Below are positions 46,409 through 55,201 of a stretch of 64,000 nt of DNA, in pieces. The stretch's first letter is position 1. Each line of letters starts with the position of its first letter. The position numbers were made by a program, and so were the translations under genes. The stretch is from Elusimicrobia bacterium GWA2_66_18. Lineage in GTDB: Bacteria > Elusimicrobiota > Elusimicrobia > UBA1565 > UBA9628. The DNA lies in contig MGTX01000031.1 of NCBI GenBank assembly GCA_001799675.1, forward strand, positions 62,001-126,000, given 5' to 3'. The notes beneath the pieces are model-generated. The model made no database searches and was not told the DNA's origin. It saw only the letters and a program-made list of their open reading frames with translations.

Positions 46409-49285
46409 TTAAGCCTTTGGCCCGCCGAACAACTCCAGGAGCTTGCGGTATGCGGCTTCGACGTTCAGGAAGCCCTCGCCCTCGTCGTCCGGGCCGTTCT
46501 TGCCCGTCTTTTCGAGGGTTCCCATGAGGGCGCTCACGACCGCGTCGAGCTTGGCGCCCTTCTCGGTCACGCCGAACATCATCATCAGCAGGAGGATGGC
46601 GCCCCAGACGGACGGCGTGGACATCGAGGTGCCGGAGATATCCTTGAGCGCCCCCTTCTCGGGGTCGATGCGGTCGGCCCCGCCCAGGGCGGCGGGCCAG
46701 GCGCCTTCGGTGTTGTAGCCGACGGCCATCAGGTCCGGACGGTGCGGGTAGCCGGGGATGTTCCTCGTCTTAAAGGAACCGGCGCCGCGTGAGGAAAAGT
46801 AGGCGGTTTTCTTATTGCGGTCGGAGGCCGCCACCGCGAGGACGCGGACGGCGCCGGTCTGGGCATCCCTATAACTGACGATGGCCGGCGCGCCGATCGT
46901 GTTCTTGCCGGAGCCCGCGTTGCCCGCCGCGAAAACCATGATGTGGCCCTCCTGCGCGAGCTTCAAGACCAGCTTCGAGTCCGGGCTCTCGGGGTCGCCG
47001 TCGTCATCGCCCCAGGAATTGGAGATGACGAGGTTGCCGTCGTTGGCCGCGGCGGTCAGGGCCTTCAGGATGTCGTCGAGGGTGGCCCCGCCGTCGACGA
47101 AGGTCTTGTAGTGCGTGACGTTCTTGGCCCAGGGGGAGAAGTTGAGGCCCATGCTGGTGACCCAGGTGCCGTGGCCGATGTCGTCCACATTCCGGCCGGA
47201 GGTCACGTTCTTGACCTCCTTGACGCGCTTGAGGAGCGGGTGCGTGACGTCCGCGCCGCTGTCGATGACGGCGGTCAGGGGCTGGGACGGCTTATCCGAG
47301 GAAAACGGGCGCCGCACGCGGCGCCACAGGCGCCGCCAGGGATTCATCTCCGGCTTACCCCAGCGCTTCACCGCGATGGCCTGCACGGGGGCGGCCCTGG
47401 TGATCGCGAGGTTCTCCTCCATCGTGACCGCGCCGCGCGCGCTCGGGTCCATGTCCTCGGGCTTGACCGGAACTGGAGTGATGATCTTGCGGCGGTCGTT
47501 GTTGTAGACCTGGTGGCCCAAGGCGCGGAGCATGGCCTCGAATTCGGGGGCCTTGGCCGCGTCCACGCGGATGGTCGCGGCGTTGATGCGCCGATAGGAG
47601 CCGACCGGGGTCGCGTTGTAGGAGGCCAGGGTCTCGGGATCGAGGCCGACCGAGGACAGTTCGCCCAGCAGGCCCTGCTGGACGTCTTCGTAGGCCTGCA
47701 CGTAGCCGGCCTGCGTCGGGTCGACCTGCGATAGGTGGAGGTCCTTGACGAGGGCCTTGGCTTGCGAGAAGAGCACCACGAGGTCCACGGGACGCGCGAA
47801 GTCAGCCGCGGAGGGCGCGTCGATCTCGATGGCTGCGGCGGGCTTCAGGGCGGGGTGAGGCCGGCCCAGGAGCATTCCGAGCGCGGCCATGGCGGGAAGA
47901 GCCGCGCCGGCCAATTGGACGCCCGTCACGCCGAGAGAGGCGCCGATGAGCAACTGGGTGATGACCGTCGCCGAGCCTACGATGAAGCCGCCTCCCAGCA
48001 CCGCGATGGCGATGATGGGGAGAAGTCTGAAGGCGCCCAGGCGCGCATAGAAGGAGTCCAAGCGCGCGCGAACGCCGCTCGGGAGGAACGCCGCCAGGAT
48101 ATGTCCTCCGTCCAGAGGCCGGACCGGCAGGAGGTTGAAGACCGCCAGGGCGGCGTTGAGGAAGATGAAGCTGACCAGGGCGCCGAGCATCACGGCGCCC
48201 AGCCCGCCCGCGACCGCGCCCGCGTAGGCCAAGGCGCCGGCGACCGCCAGGATGAGGTTGACCGCGGGGCCGGCGAAGGCCACCTTGGCCATGTCCTTGG
48301 CCGGATTCTTGAAGCGGGCAGCGTCCACCGGGACGGGCTTCGCCCCGCCTAAGATGAAGCCGCCGAGGAAGAAGGTGGCCAGGGGTAGAACCACGGTCAT
48401 GAGCAAGTCGACGTGCGCGCCCCAGCGCAGGGGGTTGAAGCCGGCGCGGCCCTGAAGGGTCGCCGTCGGATCGCCGAGCTTGGCCGCGGCCTTGGCGTGG
48501 CCGATCTCATGGAGGATGAGGGAAACGAGAACCAGCGGGAGGATCAGAAGCGGGCTGAACAGCGCCGCGCCGCCCGCGGCGACCAGGCCGGCAACGACGA
48601 CCGCGCCGAAGAGCCCGTCTCCGCCGCGCCCCCCGTCGGGGTCGGAGCGATCGTCCGGCCCGCCCTCGCCGCCGGAACGGCGCGGATTTCCGATCTCATC
48701 AATGCCGCCGTCCTCCTGGACCGGCCGGCCCGAGCCGTCTTCCTTGTCGATGGAGTCCGGCGTGCGATTCTTCTTCGAGGACCTGGCCAGGACGGCGCCC
48801 ATCGTCTGGTGCTTTGCCGCGAACACGGCGGACACGAACGGCAACCCGTGCGGCAACGAATCGTAAAGCTGGTTGATGACCGTCTCGACCTGGGAGGAGG
48901 AGCCGGACAGACAATGACCCGTCTGCGTCAACTGGCCCTGCGCGGAGACGATTTGAGCGGCAACGGGCATCTCGGCGCGGGGCGCAGGGACGGAAGCGGC
49001 GCGCGAAGCGGTCACGGCCGCGGTCGGCAGGACTCTCGGGACCGCGACGTTCAAGACGGAAACGACGGGAGAAACCAAGGACGCCGAGAGGGTCGGGATG
49101 GAGATCGTCGTGTTGGGGATGGCGGCGGAGCCGTTGACCGCGCCCGCGGCGCTAAGACCGGCGGTCGCAGCGTCGGCGCGCGCGCCCGAGACTTGGGCGA
49201 GCTGCGCCCAGGCGCTGCCGCCGGGAGAAAGCGCGACGAGGCAGAAGGTGATCGCAAGCGATAGAGTGGAGCGCATGAGTTTCAT
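46409..49285 (-). CDS. Exported/membrane protein combining an M50 (site-2-protease-like) domain and a C-terminal S8 subtilase domain
   Basis: M50: LILHEIGHAKAAAKLGDP and AVFNLLPVRPLDGGHIL. S8 triad: TAVIDSGADVTHP, VDDIGHGTWVTSM, KDISGTSMSTPSVWG. Signal peptide MKLMRSTLSLAITFCLVALSPGGSAWAQ. Confidence 0.92.
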   Translation of the reverse strand: MKLMRSTLSLAITFCLVALSPGGSAWAQLAQVSGARADAATAGLSAAGAVNGSAAIPNTTISIPTLSASLVSPVVSVLNVAVPRVLPTAAVTASRAASVPAPRAEMPVAAQIVSAQGQLTQTGHCLSGSSSQVETVINQLYDSLPHGLPFVSAVFAAKHQTMGAVLARSSKKNRTPDSIDKEDGSGRPVQEDGGIDEIGNPRRSGGEGGPDDRSDPDGGRGGDGLFGAVVVAGLVAAGGAALFSPLLILPLVLVSLILHEIGHAKAAAKLGDPTATLQGRAGFNPLRWGAHVDLLMTVVLPLATFFLGGFILGGAKPVPVDAARFKNPAKDMAKVAFAGPAVNLILAVAGALAYAGAVAGGLGAVMLGALVSFIFLNAALAVFNLLPVRPLDGGHILAAFLPSGVRARLDSFYARLGAFRLLPIIAIAVLGGGFIVGSATVITQLLIGASLGVTGVQLAGAALPAMAALGMLLGRPHPALKPAAAIEIDAPSAADFARPVDLVVLFSQAKALVKDLHLSQVDPTQAGYVQAYEDVQQGLLGELSSVGLDPETLASYNATPVGSYRRINAATIRVDAAKAPEFEAMLRALGHQVYNNDRRKIITPVPVKPEDMDPSARGAVTMEENLAITRAAPVQAIAVKRWGKPEMNPWRRLWRRVRRPFSSDKPSQPLTAVIDSGADVTHPLLKRVKEVKNVTSGRNVDDIGHGTWVTSMGLNFSPWAKNVTHYKTFVDGGATLDDILKALTAAANDGNLVISNSWGDDDGDPESPDSKLVLKLAQEGHIMVFAAGNAGSGKNTIGAPAIVSYRDAQTGAVRVLAVAASDRNKKTAYFSSRGAGSFKTRNIPGYPHRPDLMAVGYNTEGAWPAALGGADRIDPEKGALKDISGTSMSTPSVWGAILLLMMMFGVTEKGAKLDAVVSALMGTLEKTGKNGPDDEGEGFLNVEAAYRKLLELFGGPKA

Positions 49286-49313
49286 TATAACGGGGTCCTC
49301 TCCGACTATGACA

Positions 49314-49371
49314 GGTCCTAGGGCCCAAGCCCCCCCTGGCATTGGTCCCAACGCATCGAGGGACCTTGGCC
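49314..49371. promoter_or_regulatory. GGNCC-cluster upstream of the M50-S8 gene
   Basis: GGTCCTAGGGCCC, GGCATTGGTCCC(AACG), GGGACCTTGGCC within 58 nt. Confidence 0.4.
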
Positions 49372-49385
49372 TGTCCACGTGGGTC

Positions 49386-52154
49386 TTACTTCTTGGAAGC
49401 GCGCAAGGCTTCGGCCATGTCGGCGAGCTTCTGGATGCGGACCGACGTGTCCGGATGCGTGACGAACAGGTTGAAAAGGAAGTCGTCTCCCTTGCCGACC
49501 ACCGCCGAGGTGACGGCGTCGAGCTTGGGCAGCGCTCCCGCCTCGTGCGCCTGCTGGAGCGGATTGACGGTCATGAGGTGGGACAGCGCCGCCAACCGCG
49601 GCAGCGTGGAACCGGGCAGGCGGAAGCCATCCTTGGACCGCCAGGTCGTCAGCATCCCCAGCGCCAAAGCCAGGGACTCGGGGTCCTCGCTGAGCAGCGC
49701 GCCGTCTTCATCGGCCATGCCCTCGTTGTTGCGCGAGGAGGCCATCTGCACGATCTGGACTAGGAGCGGCGCCCAGAGCGCCGCGAAAATCTTAAGGAGC
49801 GTGGGCAGGGATTTGGCCGCCGCCCCGATGGAGATGGGGTCGACGAAGGTCCTATTGCCGCTCGGCGCCTCACGTCGGCCCAGGAGACGGTCGAAGGCCT
49901 TCTTGACTGTGACCTGGGCGTGGCCCACGGCCCACATGACGCCGTAGGAGGCGAAGGCGATGGAGGAGGAGATGGCGCCCGCGATGGAGCCCGACAGCAT
50001 ATGCCGGTCCATGACGTGGGAGAACTCGTGACCGAGCACGCCGCGCAGCATGCGCACGCCCAGGGTTTTGAGCTCGGTCTTGTCGGCGTCGGCGAGCGCG
50101 GACTGGACCTCGGCCGGGGTCGCCTCACTGGAGACGCCCTTGAGCGAACCCGCGACCGCCAGACGGAAGACCCGGAAATGCTTGGAGTCCGCCGACACGC
50201 CCGCGATCAGGCGCGCCACGCCCGCGCGGACGTTTTCCGGGTCCAGGGTCATCTCCTTGATGGCCGCGGTCACGCCGACGAGTGCCTTGAAGGGGCTGCG
50301 TCCGGTGGCATAGGCGTTGGGCACGGGAAGGGGATCGATGACCATTTCGGGCATCGGGATCTCCTTCTTGCCCTGGGCGCGCCGCCGCGAGTTGATCCGC
50401 TCGCGCAGACCGCGCATGATGGAGAAGAACTCCGGGTCCGCGGCCTCGTCGGCCGGCTTGGACTTCATCACGATCTTGATGATTTGATGAGCAAAGAAGA
50501 ACGGAAGGAAGGAGAGGATGACGGCGGGGATCATGCTGGTGAGCAGGCTGTGGAAGCCGAACACCGTGAAACCCATCATCACGCCGACGCCGGCCATGGA
50601 CGCAAGGATGCCGGCGGTCTTGGCCCAATAATGGAACCGGGGCCAGCGCGAGGGCTTGTCGAAATCCTGCCGCTGCGCGGCCGACGCGGAGCCCGTCGAA
50701 GGCGCGGGCTTGGCGCGCGGCAGGAAGCGGGTCATGAGGCGTTCCGTCCACACCGCGCCGCGCTCGCCCACGAAGGCGACGACCAGGAAGGTCAGCGGGC
50801 TGGTAAAGCCGGTCGCGGCCGTGAAGGCGAACAGGCCGAGGTAGAGCAAGTCGAAGCTAGCGGCCTTGTTGAGGAGGTTATTCCAAAGGGGCCGGCTCTT
50901 GTCCCAAGCGGACGGGCGGCGCGAGCCAAGAAGCTGCCAGACAATGAAAGCCAGGTTGGCGTGAACCGCCGAGTAGCCGGTCAACAGCGCGAAGACCACG
51001 CCGGTCATGACCCACTGGAAGACCGGGAAGCGTATCTTCTGGAGCGAGCCGGGCACGGAGAAGGGCGCGCCCGTCTCCGCCGCGGAGATGATGCGTCCCA
51101 GGAAGAAGGCGATGGTGGTCATGGCGGGCAGGGCCATGATGGCGAGGATGGGGGCCAGGGCCAGGCCGCCGGTCGCGGCCGCGGCCACGGCGAGCGGAGC
51201 CAGACCGAGGACGCCCCAGACCATGACGGAGTCGAGGAAAGGCGATCCCCGCACGGTCAGGCCGGTGAGAAACCCCGCGGCGGGCGCGGCGGCGGCGAGC
51301 GCGCCCGCGCCGGTGAGGAACAAAACGAGGCTCGGCGCGGCCGTGAAGAGGGCTCCGGCGTAGACGCCGAGCGCCAGGTCCATGACGGTCTTGACCTTGT
51401 CCAGGCGCGGGGAATCACGCAGGCTCAGCCGGTAGCGGGCGTACAGCGCGGCCGGCAAGAGGAGGACGCCGGCGCTGACGGCCCAGACCGCGGCCGCGGG
51501 CACGACGATGGCGATCGCCGGGGCGAGGGCGACGGCCGCCATATGGAGGCCGACGACCGCGACGGCGCCCGCGGCGAAGAGGCCGAGAGCCTTGGCCGCG
51601 CCTCGGAGCTTGGAGCTAGGCGGCGAGACGGGCGGGTCGTTCGGAGCGGGGGGTACGGGGCGCAAGACGCCGTCGTCTCGCAGGGACGGTCTTTCCAGAT
51701 CGGAACCGGCGGCGGCGCGCGAGGGCAGGACGGTCATCGGCTCGGCGCCGAGGACCGCGCTGATCAAGGATGAATCATAGAGCCGTCCGAGGGAGTCCTC
51801 GGGCTTGGCGACCGGATCATCGGAAATGGACTTGCTTGCCTGCGTCAACTGCTCCTTGGCGGCACGGACCGCGGCGGCGGGCTTAACGGCGCGGGTTGCG
51901 ACGGGAGTCGCGACCGTCGCGAGGAGGGAGACGGGCGCCAGGGACGGCAGGAAGGATCCCGCGAGCGGCGCGACGGAGGCGCCAAGGCCGGGGAGTTGGA
52001 GTTGAGCGCCCAGGCGGACGGCGCCGACCTGGGCGGGGGCAGAGGGGGACGAAGCGCCGCGGCCGACGGCTTCGGCGAAATGAGCCCAGGCGGAAGGGGC
52101 GGGGGCTGCGACGATGAGGCAGAAAGAGACGAAGGCGCCAAGGAATCGTTTCAT
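49386..52154 (-). CDS. Large multi-TM protein with C-terminal M48 metalloprotease domain
   Basis: Signal MKRFLGAFVSFCLIVAAPAPSAWAH, Ala/Pro/Val-rich leader, multiple TMs, LGHEFSHVMDRHML and SSRNNEGMADEDGALL. Confidence 0.9.
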   Translation of the reverse strand: MKRFLGAFVSFCLIVAAPAPSAWAHFAEAVGRGASSPSAPAQVGAVRLGAQLQLPGLGASVAPLAGSFLPSLAPVSLLATVATPVATRAVKPAAAVRAAKEQLTQASKSISDDPVAKPEDSLGRLYDSSLISAVLGAEPMTVLPSRAAAGSDLERPSLRDDGVLRPVPPAPNDPPVSPPSSKLRGAAKALGLFAAGAVAVVGLHMAAVALAPAIAIVVPAAAVWAVSAGVLLLPAALYARYRLSLRDSPRLDKVKTVMDLALGVYAGALFTAAPSLVLFLTGAGALAAAAPAAGFLTGLTVRGSPFLDSVMVWGVLGLAPLAVAAAATGGLALAPILAIMALPAMTTIAFFLGRIISAAETGAPFSVPGSLQKIRFPVFQWVMTGVVFALLTGYSAVHANLAFIVWQLLGSRRPSAWDKSRPLWNNLLNKAASFDLLYLGLFAFTAATGFTSPLTFLVVAFVGERGAVWTERLMTRFLPRAKPAPSTGSASAAQRQDFDKPSRWPRFHYWAKTAGILASMAGVGVMMGFTVFGFHSLLTSMIPAVILSFLPFFFAHQIIKIVMKSKPADEAADPEFFSIMRGLRERINSRRRAQGKKEIPMPEMVIDPLPVPNAYATGRSPFKALVGVTAAIKEMTLDPENVRAGVARLIAGVSADSKHFRVFRLAVAGSLKGVSSEATPAEVQSALADADKTELKTLGVRMLRGVLGHEFSHVMDRHMLSGSIAGAISSSIAFASYGVMWAVGHAQVTVKKAFDRLLGRREAPSGNRTFVDPISIGAAAKSLPTLLKIFAALWAPLLVQIVQMASSRNNEGMADEDGALLSEDPESLALALGMLTTWRSKDGFRLPGSTLPRLAALSHLMTVNPLQQAHEAGALPKLDAVTSAVVGKGDDFLFNLFVTHPDTSVRIQKLADMAEALRASKK

Positions 52155-52171
52155 AGCCGCATTCTAGCGAG

Positions 52172-52242
52172 GGACCCGGCGAGTGAGGGAAGGCGAAGGT
52201 CCCAACGTCGCGCCGGCAAAGGACCCCCCGGCCGTTGGGCCG
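52172..52242. promoter_or_regulatory. GGNCC-cluster upstream of the M48 gene
   Basis: GGGACCC, AAGGTCCCAACG, AAAGGACCCCCCGGCCGTTGGGCC. Confidence 0.4.
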
Positions 52243-52256
52243 AATGACGCGGCCGC

Positions 52257-52880
52257 TTACGGGTGTGCGGCTTGGAAGGCGTCGAGCGTCTCGGGGAGGG
52301 TCCGGCGCGGGGTGTCGTAGCGGCAGAACAACTGCTCGTCGACTTCCGCCATGCGCTTTGCCGCGCGCTTGGCATGAACGGCGTCCAGCTTCTTAAGGAA
52401 AAGGACCATGGGCCCGTAGTAGAAGCGCACTCCGCGGCGTTCGAGCTCGGCGCGCCACCAGGTCGGGGTCGCGGCGAGGATGGAGAATTCCCGCCCGTCC
52501 TTCAGCACCGACTCCACCACGCCGCAGCCGCCCGAGACGAGATCGGTCACGGCCGCGCCGAGGCCGACCTTGGAAGGCTCGCCCGAGGCGGCGCGGTAGT
52601 AGCGCAGCCAATAGCCGCCCAACTCCGCGGCCATCGCCTCCACGGCCGCGCGCACGGTCGGAGCGTCCAGGCGACGGACGTAGAGCACGGGCTCGTCAAA
52701 CCAGTGGTCGAGCTTTTTCGCCTTCATCCACGCCTCGGGGCGGTCGAAGGTCGCCGCGAGGAAGGACGACTCGCGCCCCCCCTCCAGGCCCACGCGCACG
52801 CGCGCCTGGCCGCGAGCGGGATCCGTCCGCTCGAGAGTATCCAGGAAATCGATGAAGGTGACGCGGGGCGGCGCAACCAT
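52257..52880 (-). CDS. Hypothetical protein with internal duplication
   Basis: 207 aa; two about 60-aa repeats offset by about 94 residues (GRESSFLAAT... and GREFSILAAT...). Confidence 0.65.
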   Translation of the reverse strand: MVAPPRVTFIDFLDTLERTDPARGQARVRVGLEGGRESSFLAATFDRPEAWMKAKKLDHWFDEPVLYVRRLDAPTVRAAVEAMAAELGGYWLRYYRAASGEPSKVGLGAAVTDLVSGGCGVVESVLKDGREFSILAATPTWWRAELERRGVRFYYGPMVLFLKKLDAVHAKRAAKRMAEVDEQLFCRYDTPRRTLPETLDAFQAAHP

Positions 52881-52896
52881 TGGTCCGGATTATAGC

Positions 52897-55101
52897 CTAT
52901 CGCGCGTTCAGGCCGGGCAGGAAGCGGGGGGCGAAGAAGAAAACGGCTCCAATGACGAGGAAGGCGACGGCGATGGGTCCGAGAGCCCCAGGGAAGGCGG
53001 GGTGGAAGAATGAGATCAGGACGGTCATCAGGCCGTAGCCGAAGGAGGTCGAGGAGTTAATCAGCGAACCGTTCACGCCGAAGGCGTTGCCGATGCTCGC
53101 CTCCTTGGCGTTGCGGCTGAAGTAGGAGTTGAGCACGACCGCGGTCGGACCCGCGAAGAGGCCGAACAGGAGCATGCCCGCGAAGACCGCCGGCATGAAG
53201 CCCCAGAAAACCAGCGGCAGGACCGACGTAGCGGCTAGGCCGATGCCCAGGGATTTGATCCAGCCCCGGGAGGTGAACTTGGAGCTGCCGTACATCAGGA
53301 GCGCGCCTAGGACCACGGCGGCCGCGACGGCCGGCCAGCTGGCCGGGAAGAGGCGCAGGAAGCTCCAGGCTGCGGCGAGGGCCAGCACCGCGCCCTGGAT
53401 GATGCATTGGGCCGGGATCGTCTTGCTCGTGAACGGGATGCGGACGGACGGAAGTTTTGCCTGGCTCGCGTTGGCGGTGAGTTGACCGAAGAAGAAGGCG
53501 CCGAGCAGCTGGCCGAGGACGAGTCCCTTGCCCGCGGCGCCCCCGATGACGCCCGCCATGAGGGGCACCGCCATGTATTGGAAAGGGTAGATCAGGCCGA
53601 AGGCCAGGGCCGAGAGAATCATGGTCGCGCGCAGGGTCTTCTGCGACCAGACCTCCTTGAAGCCGTCGGTGCGGGAGACCCACCAGAACAGGGCCGCCGA
53701 CATCGGCAGGGGGCTCGAGATGGTCAGGTAAGCGCCCACCCCGAGGCCGAAGAGGCCGAACTCCTTCCAGTACTTCTTGAAAAACGCCGAGGCCTTGGCC
53801 GCGCGATCGCGCACAACCCCGCGGAAGGAACGGGCGGCGGCCGCGACCGTGGCCCGCGCTGCCGGCATCGTGTTCGGAATCATAAACCAGATGATGGGCG
53901 CGACGACCATGATGTGGACCAACGTGGAGAGGACGAACGGCGTCATCGAGTCCCAGCGGTCGATGAAGGAGCCGACGCCCACGATCAAGGTCAGCAGGAC
54001 CTGGAGAGAAAAGAAGTTCACCGCGCCGAGGCTGTTGATGGTCTCGATGTGTTTCTTGCCCGCCATGCGCCTGAAATAGGCGTTCTCGCTGGTTATCAGG
54101 AGAGAGAGCTGCCAGCCGTTGGCGATGGACGCCAGCAGAAGGGGCGTGAAACCCATGACTCCGAGGTACGTAAACGCTGGGAGCGCGAAAGCGAGCAGGC
54201 CGCGCAGGACCGTCAGGAGGATGAGGCCGTTGCGCGGGGACATCTTGTCGGCGATGAAGCCGTTGAGCGGTCCGGTCGCGATGGCGGCCAAGGGGCCCAG
54301 GGCCATGAGCGCGCCGAAGCTGGAAGCTCCGACCGCGTGGATGGCGACGAGCGGATAGGCCAGGGAAGTCAGGATGAAGGCCGCGATGCTGATGGAGCGC
54401 TGGATGAACATCCCCGCGATGCCCTTCTTGTCGATCCAATCGTCGCCGGCGGGCGGGATCTGGGGCGCGGCAGGCACGGCGGCCTTCTCTCCCGAAGTCG
54501 GCGGAACCTGGTCCAAGATAAGAGGAACGGGCACGACGGCGGCGGCGAGGGCCGGGGCCGAGCGGACGACGACGGCCGGCGGGCGCTCGTCGAGCCCGAA
54601 GGAGAGCCGCATCCCGGTAAAGAGCTTGTTGAACAGTCCCGTCTTGACTCCTTCATCACGCGCCTTGAAGACGTTGGAAACGGTCTCGAAAAGTTGGGCG
54701 CGGACCCCGGCGGGCAACAAGACGCCGATCTTCTCCACGGAGGAATGCTCGGCCACACGGTCGTGGCCGGTCTCAACGAAGACGGCAGTTGGGACCGCCG
54801 AAACGGGAAGGACCGGAATCACCGCTCCGGGAATGAAGGCGGCGGCCGAGACGAGGGAGATGCCTCCGAGCGCGGGAACCAGGACGGCGGGGGGGGCCAG
54901 GACGCCTCCCGAGGAGGAGGAGGCGGGGAGAACGATGGGAGCCGGGCCGTGGGAAGCGGAGCCGGCGGCTGAGCCGACCGTGAACTGGGCGGCGGCCTCA
55001 TAGGGCGCCAGGCCCGGGGCGAGCGCCACGATGACCATGGCAAGCGCCAGGCGGACCGTGGCGCGCGAAAATCGCGACGCTTTGACGCGGTTCATCTTCA
55101 T
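52897..55101 (-). CDS. MFS-type transporter with N-terminal signal peptide and about 200-aa leader
   Basis: Start at MKMNRVKASRFSR after GGAGGG; 12-TM MFS core (FGALMALGPLAAIATGPLNGFIADKMSPRNGLILLTVLRG) after an Ala/Pro/Val-rich leader. Confidence 0.82.
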   Translation of the reverse strand: MKMNRVKASRFSRATVRLALAMVIVALAPGLAPYEAAAQFTVGSAAGSASHGPAPIVLPASSSSGGVLAPPAVLVPALGGISLVSAAAFIPGAVIPVLPVSAVPTAVFVETGHDRVAEHSSVEKIGVLLPAGVRAQLFETVSNVFKARDEGVKTGLFNKLFTGMRLSFGLDERPPAVVVRSAPALAAAVVPVPLILDQVPPTSGEKAAVPAAPQIPPAGDDWIDKKGIAGMFIQRSISIAAFILTSLAYPLVAIHAVGASSFGALMALGPLAAIATGPLNGFIADKMSPRNGLILLTVLRGLLAFALPAFTYLGVMGFTPLLLASIANGWQLSLLITSENAYFRRMAGKKHIETINSLGAVNFFSLQVLLTLIVGVGSFIDRWDSMTPFVLSTLVHIMVVAPIIWFMIPNTMPAARATVAAAARSFRGVVRDRAAKASAFFKKYWKEFGLFGLGVGAYLTISSPLPMSAALFWWVSRTDGFKEVWSQKTLRATMILSALAFGLIYPFQYMAVPLMAGVIGGAAGKGLVLGQLLGAFFFGQLTANASQAKLPSVRIPFTSKTIPAQCIIQGAVLALAAAWSFLRLFPASWPAVAAAVVLGALLMYGSSKFTSRGWIKSLGIGLAATSVLPLVFWGFMPAVFAGMLLFGLFAGPTAVVLNSYFSRNAKEASIGNAFGVNGSLINSSTSFGYGLMTVLISFFHPAFPGALGPIAVAFLVIGAVFFFAPRFLPGLNAR

Positions 55102-55140
55102 CCCTCCAGCAATGGTAGCCGTTCGCGGACCGCGACGGCT

Positions 55141-55191
55141 GGGTCCTCGGGTCATCCCTCCGAGAACAAGAGGCCCAGTCCCTCTAGGCCC
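55141..55191. promoter_or_regulatory. GGNCC-cluster upstream of the MFS gene
   Basis: GGGTCCTCGGGTC and AGGCCCAGTCCCTCTAGGCCCC. Confidence 0.35.
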
Positions 55192-55201
55192 CCACAGGGA
55201 C

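Noticed and set aside
53407-54972. 521-aa plus-strand ORF and similar long ones at 49920-51773 and 61172-63436
   Set aside because: Antisense to genes with clear domains (MFS, M48, ATP-grasp); composition driven by high GC.
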